Shown here piece after piece: positions 27,840 through 36,851 of a DNA stretch of 41,640 nucleotides; the stretch's first letter is position 1, and the number at the start of each line of letters is the position of its first letter. The notes below the pieces were generated by a model. The model worked only from the letters and a program-made list of their open reading frames with translations. It made no database searches and was not told where the DNA came from. The translations under genes were made by a program, and so were the position numbers. The DNA comes from Bdellovibrio sp. (GTDB lineage: Bacteria > Bdellovibrionota > Bdellovibrionia > Bdellovibrionales > Bdellovibrionaceae): positions 1 to 41,640 of the forward strand of contig JANJTG010000342.1 of NCBI GenBank assembly GCA_024711265.1, written 5' to 3'.

Positions 27840-28576
27840 TGAAAAAGTGGATTCGACTGACTCTTTTTCTTTTAGCGTTTCAGATGGAAGTTCGGGTGCG
27901 AGCTTCCGGAGACCTTATAGAGCAACCTACGGCGTGTTTAAAATCGAAAGAAGCCTGCGCTATTCAGGTGACGGGGAAAGCCTTTCATTTGGTTCAAGAG
28001 TCCCTCAAACTCCATGCTCCGATTAATACGGCCTTGATTCGTCTGGGAAGTCAGCAGTGGCGTTTTGTGAAGGGAACTTTGTGGGTTGAAAAAGGTCCGC
28101 AAATGAATCTTGAAACCCTTTACGGAGATCTCAGTGCCGAGCAGGGGCAGTATTGGGTTGTAGATCAAGGGGATCGAATTCTTGTAAGGAATATGAACGC
28201 CAATTTGGTCGTGAAGTTGCGAGATGGAAAGGTCTTGAATGTTCCAGAAGGATTTGAATTTTGGATGTCGGGTTTGAACTCCGAAGGGAAGTCCGAATTC
28301 GGTATGATTCAACCTGTGGATATGAAAGAGCATCTGTTGCTTTGGAACTCACTTTATCGTGGTTCGAAAGAGTCCTTCATTAAGGAAGTGGTTCATCTGC
28401 GAGAAAACTGGGGTGATCTTACCGAGAAAAGCAGCGTGATCTATAAAGGTCTTGTAGAGCGCAAAATCGCTTCAGAAACTGAAAAGAAGAAGCAGATCGA
28501 AGAAAAAAAGGCGCGCCAAGCCGCCGAACTCCGTCAGATGAGGGAGTTGTATCGGCAAAGAGTTTTTGAGCGCTAG
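27839..28576 (+). CDS. exported FecR-like domain protein
   Basis: TGATG overlap with upstream gene; signal-peptide-like N-terminus; FecR-like beta region GTLWVEKGPQMNLETLYGDLSAEQGQYWVV. Confidence 0.65.
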   Translation: MKKWIRLTLFLLAFQMEVRVRASGDLIEQPTACLKSKEACAIQVTGKAFHLVQESLKLHAPINTALIRLGSQQWRFVKGTLWVEKGPQMNLETLYGDLSAEQGQYWVVDQGDRILVRNMNANLVVKLRDGKVLNVPEGFEFWMSGLNSEGKSEFGMIQPVDMKEHLLLWNSLYRGSKESFIKEVVHLRENWGDLTEKSSVIYKGLVERKIASETEKKKQIEEKKARQAAELRQMRELYRQRVFER

Positions 28577-28662
28577 ACCAGAGTCCTGATTTTGAATTTC
28601 CCTGAATCTGAATTGAAGTTTCTTCTCAAGCCTCATGATAACCTGAGGTCTGGGAGGATAGG

Positions 28663-30339
28663 ATGTCTTCTATTTCATCATCGGATCGCTCACGTCAGGA
28701 CGAAAAACTTCGCCAAACTCGCGAAGAGTATGAAAATCGCGAAAGCGAAAATGCCAAACGTCGTAATGCAGAGGTCAAGCGTTTAGAACAACGCCATAAC
28801 GACGAAATCCGTAATATCACAGAGAATTATGAGGGACGCATTGCGGAGTTGAAAGAGCGCAATCGCGAAACTATGAACGATAAGGACTTCGAAAACAATC
28901 GCAAGATTGAAGAGGTTCGTCAGGCGTATCGAGAATCTTTGCGTAATAAAATGGAAGATGCTTATAATGCACGCGAAGAACAAAGGAATAGCTACGAGGG
29001 CGCACTTCGCAAGCAAAAAGAAATTTCAAGTGCTCAGCGGGAAAACCTTACGTCTCAGATGAATGACGAGGTGAGCAGTCGTGATGAGCGTTATGTCGAG
29101 TTGGCGGAACAAAACCGTTTGAAATCCAAAGAGTCCATTCAAAACGTTACCCGTAAGTTGAATGATGCACATGAAAAAGAGAGGGATGCTCTTTTGACGG
29201 GGCAACAGGACACCTTGCGTACGAAGGATCGTAACTCAAAAGAGATGCGTAAGTCCTATGAGGCGCGTTTACGAGAAAGTGAGCGCATGAGAGAGACGGA
29301 CAACGCCCGATGGTCACAAAAATATTCAGATACTGTGACTAATAAAAATGAAGAGTTTGGCGATAATCTGAAGATGAAGCAGATGATCATGAATGAAGAG
29401 CGAGAGGCGATTCGTGGGAAGTATGAAAATACTTTGGCCAAGAAAAGTGAAGCCATTGATATGCAAAATCAAGAGTTCCGCGATTCGGTGAATGAACGGG
29501 TGAATTCGCAGATCCGCTCTCGGGACAGTCAGATTCAGCGTCTTAACGGAAAGTTGAATAATGAAATTTCTAAAAATGAGCGTCTCAGAGGAATTGAACG
29601 TCGCAACCTGACAAATGATTATGAAAAACGTCTTGATTTGGTGGAACAACAAAGGGAAAACGCCGTTGATAATATGAAAGAACTCAACGATGAGCGTATC
29701 TCAAAAGTCTTGGATCAAAACCGCCGGCTTTTACAGAATACGGATCGGGAGAATAAGTCTCAGACGAGCATGTTAAACTCCCGTCATCGTGAAGAGCGTG
29801 AGAATTTAATCCAGCAGCACAAGGATCAGGTGACCCAGGTTGCAAATAGTGCGGACACCCGCGTAAAGAAGATTTTGGATCTGACGGGGAAGAATCAAAA
29901 TCAAATGGAAAAGTATTACAACGAGTCTTTGGATACGGTGAAGGCAAACTATCTGGATCGCATGGATAGCTACCGGGAAAAGACTGTGTCGGACCAGGTG
30001 GCGACCAATAAAGTCATGACCGAGCGCTTTAGAAATATGGAGTCGAACTTCAATAACAAACTTGAACAAACGATCAAGTCATATGAAGACAAAATTGCTC
30101 AGTTGAAGGACAGTCAGGATCGTGAGATTAAGCGTTTAGAGAATCTTTATTCTCAAAGAGTGGATGATCGTGAAAAGTCCATGAAGATGGAAAAAGAGTC
30201 CTTAGCGATGAAATACGAAGCAAAGCTAGCTCAACTCAATGAGTCTCACAACGATCAGTTGGATAGAATGAATAGACGCCATCAGGAAGATATGCAAAAC
30301 TTGTCTGTGAAGATGAGTTCATATAGCAGGAAGGCGTAA
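28663..30339 (+). CDS. 558-aa coiled-coil protein with continuous 11-residue (hendecad) periodicity, no Pro or Cys
   Basis: SD GGGAGGATAGG before ATG; written in rows of 11 the core columns 1, 5 and 8 are hydrophobic/aromatic throughout. Confidence 0.92.
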   Translation: MSSISSSDRSRQDEKLRQTREEYENRESENAKRRNAEVKRLEQRHNDEIRNITENYEGRIAELKERNRETMNDKDFENNRKIEEVRQAYRESLRNKMEDAYNAREEQRNSYEGALRKQKEISSAQRENLTSQMNDEVSSRDERYVELAEQNRLKSKESIQNVTRKLNDAHEKERDALLTGQQDTLRTKDRNSKEMRKSYEARLRESERMRETDNARWSQKYSDTVTNKNEEFGDNLKMKQMIMNEEREAIRGKYENTLAKKSEAIDMQNQEFRDSVNERVNSQIRSRDSQIQRLNGKLNNEISKNERLRGIERRNLTNDYEKRLDLVEQQRENAVDNMKELNDERISKVLDQNRRLLQNTDRENKSQTSMLNSRHREERENLIQQHKDQVTQVANSADTRVKKILDLTGKNQNQMEKYYNESLDTVKANYLDRMDSYREKTVSDQVATNKVMTERFRNMESNFNNKLEQTIKSYEDKIAQLKDSQDREIKRLENLYSQRVDDREKSMKMEKESLAMKYEAKLAQLNESHNDQLDRMNRRHQEDMQNLSVKMSSYSRKA

Positions 30340-30343
30340 GAAA

Positions 30344-31831
30344 ATGTTAGCAGATCGTCGAGCAAAAATTGTGGCCACTATCGGGCCGGCGACTCGTGAA
30401 GAAAAAAATCTTGAAAAAGCAATTAAGGCGGGTATGAATGTGGCTCGCCTTAATTTTTCCCATGGGACCCACGAAGATCATCTTAAAGTTATTCAATCTT
30501 TACGGAAGTTATCCGTAGAGCTTCGAGCCCCCGTGGCGATTCTTCAAGATCTCCAAGGTCCCAAAGTTCGCGTTGGGAAATTTGAGAACGGTTCTATCGA
30601 GATTAAACCTGGCGAGAAATTGGTGGTGACGACGGCCGCTGTTTTAGGAAAGCCAGGGTTGATCCCTTCAGACTTTAAAGAGCTTCCGTTGGCTTGCGTC
30701 CCGGGAACTCGAATTCTTTTGGATGACGGTTTGATGGAAATCAAGGTTCTTCAGGTGCGCGGAGAAGAATTGGATGTGGAAGTTATTTATGGCGGCGTAC
30801 TCAAGGACCGTAAAGGGATGAATCTTCCGGGAGTGAATCTTCCGGTGGATTGCATGACGCCCAAAGATATTGAGGATCTTGAGTTTGGTCTTAATAATAA
30901 GGTCGACTATGTGGCCCTTAGTTTTGTTCGTCATGCTCGAGACATTCGTAAACTGCGTGAGATGGTTGAGGCAAAAAATTCCTCTGCAAAGATTGTTGCA
31001 AAAATTGAGATGGTCGAAGCTCTTGAGAACCTAGAGGAAATCTGTCGTCTGAGTGACGTGGTGATGGTGGCTCGCGGTGATTTGGCCGTTGAGGTGGGAC
31101 AAAGTCGTTTGCCGGGCTTTCAAAAACGTATCATTCAGGTTTGTAACCAGCTTGGGAAGCCGGTGATCACGGCGACTCAGATGTTGGATAGTATGGTTGA
31201 AAATCCTCGTCCCACGCGGGCTGAAATTACAGATGTGGCCAATGCGGTGTTGGATGGAACAGATGCGCTCATGCTATCGGCGGAATCGGCAAGCGGGAAG
31301 CACCCGTTCAAGTGTATCCGCACCATGCATGAGATTATCTGCGAAGTTGAAAGAAATGAAGAAGAGTACTACAAACTTTCGTTGGAGAATGAATTTTTAA
31401 GCGCCCCGGCGGCGATTGCGGCAAGTGCTTCACTGAGTGCCCTCAAACTAAATGCCACGGCCATTATTTGCCTTACGACTTCTGGTAAAACGGCGAACAT
31501 CATATCTGGATTCCGTCCTCGGGCGCGAATTATCTCAATCACGCAGCACATGGATGTTTTGAATTCCATGGAAATGATGTGGGGGATTCAGACTCATATG
31601 ATTAAGCCCTATAAAACCATGGAAGATGTTTTGACTCAGATTGATCAGTTGATGGTGACTCACGGTTTAGCAAAAACCGGGGATCGAGTGATTTTGACCT
31701 TGGGGCAGCCTATTGCTCAAGGGGCAAAGACGAATTCGATTTATGTGCATACGATCAACGGGGAGCAGTATTCGAAACTTCCGGATGAACAACTGCCGTT
31801 GCGCTGTCAGGCGGATCCTAACGTTGAATAA
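30344..31831 (+). CDS. pyk: pyruvate kinase
   Basis: RRAKIVATIGPAT, NVARLNFSHGTHEDH, KIVAKIEMVEALENLEEI, VMVARGDLAVEVG, ITATQMLDSM. Confidence 0.97.
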   Translation: MLADRRAKIVATIGPATREEKNLEKAIKAGMNVARLNFSHGTHEDHLKVIQSLRKLSVELRAPVAILQDLQGPKVRVGKFENGSIEIKPGEKLVVTTAAVLGKPGLIPSDFKELPLACVPGTRILLDDGLMEIKVLQVRGEELDVEVIYGGVLKDRKGMNLPGVNLPVDCMTPKDIEDLEFGLNNKVDYVALSFVRHARDIRKLREMVEAKNSSAKIVAKIEMVEALENLEEICRLSDVVMVARGDLAVEVGQSRLPGFQKRIIQVCNQLGKPVITATQMLDSMVENPRPTRAEITDVANAVLDGTDALMLSAESASGKHPFKCIRTMHEIICEVERNEEEYYKLSLENEFLSAPAAIAASASLSALKLNATAIICLTTSGKTANIISGFRPRARIISITQHMDVLNSMEMMWGIQTHMIKPYKTMEDVLTQIDQLMVTHGLAKTGDRVILTLGQPIAQGAKTNSIYVHTINGEQYSKLPDEQLPLRCQADPNVE

Positions 31832-31832
31832 T

Positions 31833-31866
31833 AAAAAAAAGGGAGCGATAACGCTCCCTTTTTTTA
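31833..31866. terminator. bidirectional terminator between pyk and the convergent CRP-like gene
   Basis: AAAAAAAAGGGAGCG-ataa-CGCTCCCTTTTTTT. Confidence 0.88.
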
Positions 31867-32859
31867 TCTTAACTTTTTCTTCAGATTATTTACGATAGTC
31901 CAATTGCGAGCCAAGGGCTCTACGTCCTCAAGGGAAACCATGATATAAACCCCTTGTTCGTCCATGATCTTTTCCGTGAGATATTTTTTCTCAATCAAAG
32001 GATTCACGTCATCGGTGCGAATAAGATTGCCGGTTTCTTTCATGGATTCATTTTGAACGTCGTTCAGATTCACTTTGCGGAATCCTTTGGCGTTAGGTTC
32101 TGCTTTTCGGGCAAACAGAAGAATGCCATTTAAAATGCGCACATCTTGATCTGAGAGTTGCGGCAGACGGTCTTTTTCTTGTTTGAAAAGCCAGTCATTG
32201 TACCAATCCACGAAAGAAAAAAGATCCTGGGGTTTTGCGTTGATAATTTTCTGTGTTCCGTCGCCGCGATCTTCTTGGACAATGTATCCTAGGTCCGTCA
32301 GGGCGTTCACAACACTTTGCATTTTGTTGGTTGCCTCTTGGAAGATCTGAATTGTGTAATTGCGAAGAAGCACGGATGAAAAACTAACTCCGCCATTTTC
32401 TTCGGCCTTTCCATATTTGTGACCGACAAGATTCAGGATCGAGATGTACTTATTAACGATATGCGGAGGAAAGCGATCTTCATCTGGATTGGCGTTTTCC
32501 AAAATTTTGATCTTCTTATTAGCTTCGCGAAGATTCTCGTTGAGAGTTTTCATGATGGCACGAACCCATACGGGAAGTTGATCCATCTGTTTTGTCAAAG
32601 ATTCATAGGGGAGGGAAATCACCTCGGCGTCCTTAGTGGCTTTGACGTTGGCACTTCGAGGTTTGTTGTCGAAAAGAGCCATCTCGCCAACCATAGCCCC
32701 CGCATTGATTTCAGCTAAAATAATCTCGGAATTGCCTTTTGTTTTAGTGATGGCAAAAGAACCAGATTTGATAATGTACATTGCATCAGGAGCGTCGCCT
32801 TCTCTAAAGAGATAGGTATCTTTTGATACTTTTTTTGCTTCTGCCACCAGAGACCTCAT
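31864..32859 (-). CDS. cyclic nucleotide-binding domain protein (CRP-like sensor domain)
   Basis: DTYLFREGDAPDAMYIIKSGSFAITK...GAMVGEMALFDNKPRSANVKA. Confidence 0.88.
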   Translation of the reverse strand: MRSLVAEAKKVSKDTYLFREGDAPDAMYIIKSGSFAITKTKGNSEIILAEINAGAMVGEMALFDNKPRSANVKATKDAEVISLPYESLTKQMDQLPVWVRAIMKTLNENLREANKKIKILENANPDEDRFPPHIVNKYISILNLVGHKYGKAEENGGVSFSSVLLRNYTIQIFQEATNKMQSVVNALTDLGYIVQEDRGDGTQKIINAKPQDLFSFVDWYNDWLFKQEKDRLPQLSDQDVRILNGILLFARKAEPNAKGFRKVNLNDVQNESMKETGNLIRTDDVNPLIEKKYLTEKIMDEQGVYIMVSLEDVEPLARNWTIVNNLKKKLR

Positions 32860-32930
32860 TGTTCAGAATTGAAGTCTTATTATCACTGGAAAAAGAAGGA
32901 GGGGCAATTGGGAGCTAGACCTTGGCGCGA

Positions 32931-32965
32931 TAAAAAAAGGCCTCCTTCGAAACTGGGAGGCCTGG
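32931..32965 (-). terminator. terminator downstream of the CoA-transferase genes
   Basis: Minus strand AGGCCTCCC-agtttcgaa-GGAGGCCTTTTTTT. Confidence 0.8.
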
Positions 32966-32970
32966 GTAAA

Positions 32971-33627
32971 TTAGAACGTCATGGCTTTACAATCAGGAGC
33001 AATTGTCATCTTGCCTTCAGTTGCGGCCAAGACTTTTTCTGGAGTTAAATCGGGGGCGTATTCTTTTAAAACGAACCCTTGAGGTGTGATTTCAATCACT
33101 CCAAAATCACTCACAATTTTTTTAATGCACTTCACTCCCGTCAGGGGAAGTGTGCACTTGGTACGAAGTTTTGAGTTTCCTTCTTTATCCGTATGTTGCA
33201 TAGCCACGATGACGTTGCGAGCGCCAGCTACGAGATCCATCGCGCCCCCCATGCCTTTGACCATTTTTCCGGGGACCATCCAATTGGCAATGCTTCCTTG
33301 TTCATCAACTTCCATCGCACCAAGGACAGTGAGATCCACATGTCCACCGCGGATCATTGCGAAACTGTCCGCACTTGAGAAGAAGCTGGCTCCGGGTAAG
33401 GCTGTGACTGTTTGTTTGCCGGCGTTGATAAGGTCTGGGTCTACTTCAGATTCAGTAGGAAAAGGTCCCATTCCCAAAAGACCGTTCTCGCTTTGTAACA
33501 TAACGAATTTATCTTGAGGGATGTAGTTCGCAACCAGCGTGGGAATTCCAATTCCTAAGTTTACGCAGTAGCCATCTTGAACTTCTTGAGCAATTCGTTG
33601 TGCGATTTGTTCTCTTGTTAATGGCAT
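32971..33627 (-). CDS. scoB: 3-oxoacid CoA-transferase subunit B
   Basis: VNLGIGIPTLVANYIP, LQSENGLLGMGP, LPGASFFSSADSFAMIRGGHVDLTVLGAM. Confidence 0.95.
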   Translation of the reverse strand: MPLTREQIAQRIAQEVQDGYCVNLGIGIPTLVANYIPQDKFVMLQSENGLLGMGPFPTESEVDPDLINAGKQTVTALPGASFFSSADSFAMIRGGHVDLTVLGAMEVDEQGSIANWMVPGKMVKGMGGAMDLVAGARNVIVAMQHTDKEGNSKLRTKCTLPLTGVKCIKKIVSDFGVIEITPQGFVLKEYAPDLTPEKVLAATEGKMTIAPDCKAMTF

Positions 33628-33630
33628 ACT

Positions 33631-34329
33631 TTAACCCTTTCTTACGGTCTTTTGTTCGATACGTTTTTCATAGTTGGCACCCTGAAAAATTCGTTGCACG
33701 TAAACACCTGGAGTGTGGATTTGATCTGGATCGAGTTGTCCCACTTCAACCAGTTCTTCAACTTCCGCCACCGTGATTTTACCGGCCGTTGCTGCCATGG
33801 GGTTAAAGTTGCGTGCTGTCTTTCTGAATACAAGATTTCCGAATTTGTCACCTTTCCAGGCTTTGACGAAGGCAAAGTCGCCGACGATACCACGTTCAAG
33901 AACGTAATCGCGACCCTCGAAGTTTTTAACTTCTTTGCCTTCTGCAACCAGGGTTCCAACTCCGGTTGGAGTGTAAAAGCCAGCAATGCCAGCTCCGCCT
34001 GCGCGAATTCGTTCCGCTAAGGTTCCTTGAGGGCAGAATTCTAATTCCAGTTCACCGCTCATGTAGAGTTTTTCGAATAAGGCGTTTTCACCAACATAAG
34101 ATGAGATCATTTTTTTAATTTGGCGATTTTGTAAAAGTTGTCCCAATCCAAAATCGTCGACCCCGGCATTGTTGGAAACGCAGGTCAGACCTTTCACTCC
34201 CATATCTCGTAAAACGGCGATGCTGTTTTCCGGAATTCCACAAAGACCAAATCCACCAAGAATCAAAGTCATGTTGTCTTTGACATCAAAAAGTGCACTC
34301 TTGGCATCTTTAAAGACTTTTTTACTCAT
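33631..34329 (-). CDS. scoA: 3-oxoacid CoA-transferase subunit A
   Basis: [61 protein letters not shown]. Confidence 0.95.
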   Translation of the reverse strand: MSKKVFKDAKSALFDVKDNMTLILGGFGLCGIPENSIAVLRDMGVKGLTCVSNNAGVDDFGLGQLLQNRQIKKMISSYVGENALFEKLYMSGELELEFCPQGTLAERIRAGGAGIAGFYTPTGVGTLVAEGKEVKNFEGRDYVLERGIVGDFAFVKAWKGDKFGNLVFRKTARNFNPMAATAGKITVAEVEELVEVGQLDPDQIHTPGVYVQRIFQGANYEKRIEQKTVRKG

Positions 34330-34364
34330 AAAAGAGCTTCCTCAAAAAAGGTTTCCGATAAGCA

Positions 34365-34391
34365 GCCGAGGTCTTTTTTAAAGACCTCGGC
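34365..34391 (-). other. intercistronic perfect 12-bp hairpin between thiolase and scoA genes
   Basis: GCCGAGGTCTTT-ttt-AAAGACCTCGGC (plus-strand reading); no following T-run on the minus strand. Confidence 0.7.
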
Positions 34392-34417
34392 GACTTATGT
34401 GAATTGAATTTAAAATA

Positions 34418-35593
34418 TTAGATTTTTTCTACGATCAAAGCGACGGCTTCTCCGCCACCGATACACAATGTCGCTAGACCATAGCGTTTGTTGTGTGTGT
34501 GAAGAGCGTGAACAAGAGTCGTCAAAATACGAGCTCCCGAAGCGCCGATCGGGTGCCCGATGGCCACAGCGCCACCGTGAACGTTGACTTTTGCTGCGGG
34601 AATTTCAAGTTCTTTCATCGCTACTTGAGTGACGACTGCGAATGCTTCGTTGATCTCCCAAAGATCGATGTCTCCCACTTTCAAGTTGGCTTTGTTCAAA
34701 GCCCCTTTGATTGCTCCGACAGGAGCTGTGGTGAAGTACTTAGGATCATGAGCAAAAGTTCCGTGGGCCACAATCTTGGCCAAAGGTTTAATTCCGCGTT
34801 TTTTTGCTTCGCTTTCAGACATCAAAACATGAGCCGCAGCTCCGTCATTGATTTTAGAAGCATTCGCAGCTGTGATGGTTCCCGTTTTGTCGAAGGCTGG
34901 TTTCAAGCCTGGGATTTTGTCAAAATTTGTGTTGAAAGGCTCTTCGTCTTTATCGATCGTGACTGCGCCTTTTCTTCCCTCAACAACTACAGGAGCAATT
35001 TCGTTTTTGAAAACGCCTTTGTTCCAAGCTTCTTGAGCTTTTTTGTAAGAGTCGACGGCAAAAGCATCTTGTTGTTCGCGAGTGAAGCTGTGTTCTTTAA
35101 CGCAAATTTCCGCCGCATTTCCCATGTGGAAATTGTTGTATGGATCCCAAAGGCCATCTTTAATCATAGAGTCCGTCATTTGAGTTGGACCCATGCGATA
35201 GCCCGAGCGAGAGTTCTCAAGAAGATGCGGAGCCAAAGTCATGTTTTCTTGGCCGCCAGCAACAGCAATCTTTGTATTGCCAAGAGCAATAGAGTCCGCC
35301 GCCAACATCACCGCTTTTAATCCAGATCCGCAAACTTTATTGATTGTCATACAAGGCGTGGAGTTTTTAAGTCCTGCGTACAAAGCCGCTTGACGAGCGG
35401 GAGCTTGCCCTACGCCCGCAGTTAAAACGTTACCCATGATGCACTCATCGATTTCGTCTGGAGAGACTCCGGCACGAGCGACAGCTTCTTTGATTGCAAC
35501 CGCACCGAGCTTTGGTGCAGGAACAGAAGAGAAACCTCCTTGGAAGGAAGCCACGGGAGTTCTTACGCTGCTTACAATTACGACATTTTCCAT
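34418..35593 (-). CDS. acetyl-CoA acetyltransferase (thiolase)
   Basis: NKVCGSGLKAV, INEAFAVV, NVHGGAVAIGHPIGASGARIL, LCIGGGEAVA. Confidence 0.96.
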   Translation of the reverse strand: MENVVIVSSVRTPVASFQGGFSSVPAPKLGAVAIKEAVARAGVSPDEIDECIMGNVLTAGVGQAPARQAALYAGLKNSTPCMTINKVCGSGLKAVMLAADSIALGNTKIAVAGGQENMTLAPHLLENSRSGYRMGPTQMTDSMIKDGLWDPYNNFHMGNAAEICVKEHSFTREQQDAFAVDSYKKAQEAWNKGVFKNEIAPVVVEGRKGAVTIDKDEEPFNTNFDKIPGLKPAFDKTGTITAANASKINDGAAAHVLMSESEAKKRGIKPLAKIVAHGTFAHDPKYFTTAPVGAIKGALNKANLKVGDIDLWEINEAFAVVTQVAMKELEIPAAKVNVHGGAVAIGHPIGASGARILTTLVHALHTHNKRYGLATLCIGGGEAVALIVEKI

Positions 35594-35630
35594 ATTTCAC
35601 CTCAATTTGTGTCGAGGACTTCTGTCCCCG

Positions 35631-35762
35631 CCCTTTCGGGTTCACTTAGAATTGCCTTCGTGGCAATTTTATTGTCAATGCCCCGATACTTTTTTATATT
35701 TTAAAGTCATAGTCAATAAAATGCCTGGAGGCATTTTTTATCGCGTAGCCCCCGAAAGGGGG
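35631..35762. repeat. mirrored two-hairpin module in the divergent intergenic region
   Basis: CCCTTTCGGG (35631-35640) and its reverse complement CCCGAAAGGG (35751-35760); ATTTTATTG (35666-35674) and CAATAAAAT (35714-35722); a GCC/GGC hairpin on each arm. Confidence 0.7.
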
Positions 35763-35778
35763 AGGTAGGAGCCAACGC

Positions 35779-36759
35779 ATGTCAGCGATTAGTGTCATTC
35801 TTGCTCATCTTTTATTCCAGCCTGTTATGGCGGCCACGTTCGAGGTTCCTGTTTCTGATGGAGATCGTCTCGTCCTGAAGGGTTTAGAGGCCCAGGTGCA
35901 AGTTGTGGGACAGGTTGGCAATTCTTTGAAGGTGTCGGGCGTGGAAGAGGCTGGCAGCGAGGGCGTTTTCACAGTTACTAAAAAAGATAATATCATCGAA
36001 GTTCGTATGAACGAATACAGCGGGAAGAAATCCTGGCTGAACATCTTGCCTAGAGCAGCTTCGCAAGTGAGAAAAATTGAAATTTGGGGCCCCTCCATTC
36101 CTGCAGAGATTCAATTGCGCGGCGGAGCGGTGAACGTGCAAAAATGGAGTAAAGACTTGAAAGTGAGTGTGACTCAAGGGCGGGTCAGTGCTCAGAACGG
36201 AGCGGGCTCATTGCAAGTGTATATGCAAAAGGGCGACGTGACCATTCAAGATCATACTGGAAAAGTGGAGGCGGATTCCTATAACGGGTCTATGACCTTA
36301 AGAAACATCCAAGGGGATGTGGATGCGAGTCTTTTTGCGGGACAGCTTCAGATTGAAAAAGTTCGGGGCTTTTTATCCCTGACGACTCAACAGTCCAATA
36401 GCAAGATCAATCAGGGAAGCGGAACCATTCAGTTTGAAAATGGGAAGGGTTCTTTAAATATCCAGGCATTCCAGGGTCGCCTCGAAGGGCAAAACCAAGA
36501 GGGCTCGGTGACGGTCTCTATGGCTTTGGATTCTGAGTTGGATGTTAATTCGAGGTCTGGAAAAGTTGCCGTTCAGTTGCCGCCATCTTCGGGGGCCCTT
36601 TTGAATCTTATGACCGTCGAGGGGGAAATTTTTGTTCCGTCCGAGCTGAGGGTCACAAAATTGGGCGCAGAGAAAAGCGTGCGTGGCCGATTGCGGGGCG
36701 ATGCACAAAGAGGCAGCGTCTTTGTGCGCAGTCAGGACGGCACAATTTCAGTGAAATGA
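35779..36759 (+). CDS. exported DUF4097-like beta-repeat protein
   Basis: Short signal peptide, repetitive beta pattern (GKVEADSYNGSMTLRNIQGDVDASLFAGQLQIEKVRG). Confidence 0.7.
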   Translation: MSAISVILAHLLFQPVMAATFEVPVSDGDRLVLKGLEAQVQVVGQVGNSLKVSGVEEAGSEGVFTVTKKDNIIEVRMNEYSGKKSWLNILPRAASQVRKIEIWGPSIPAEIQLRGGAVNVQKWSKDLKVSVTQGRVSAQNGAGSLQVYMQKGDVTIQDHTGKVEADSYNGSMTLRNIQGDVDASLFAGQLQIEKVRGFLSLTTQQSNSKINQGSGTIQFENGKGSLNIQAFQGRLEGQNQEGSVTVSMALDSELDVNSRSGKVAVQLPPSSGALLNLMTVEGEIFVPSELRVTKLGAEKSVRGRLRGDAQRGSVFVRSQDGTISVK

Positions 36760-36851
36760 GTTGACGACCCTCTTTAAATGATTCACACATGGAATGATCT
36801 TGTAGCAATCCTAACTCTGCGAAAGCGGGGTAGGCTTATCTAGGTAGAATT

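Noticed and set aside
28663-30339. DNA-level tandem repeat or CRISPR-like array
   Set aside because: The 33-bp periodicity comes from the protein hendecad; nucleotide units are too diverged to be a DNA repeat or CRISPR array.
34493-35320. 275-aa plus-strand ORF opposite the thiolase gene
   Set aside because: Lies wholly antisense to a highly conserved enzyme; Cys/Ser/Phe-rich composition is typical of a reversed coding strand.
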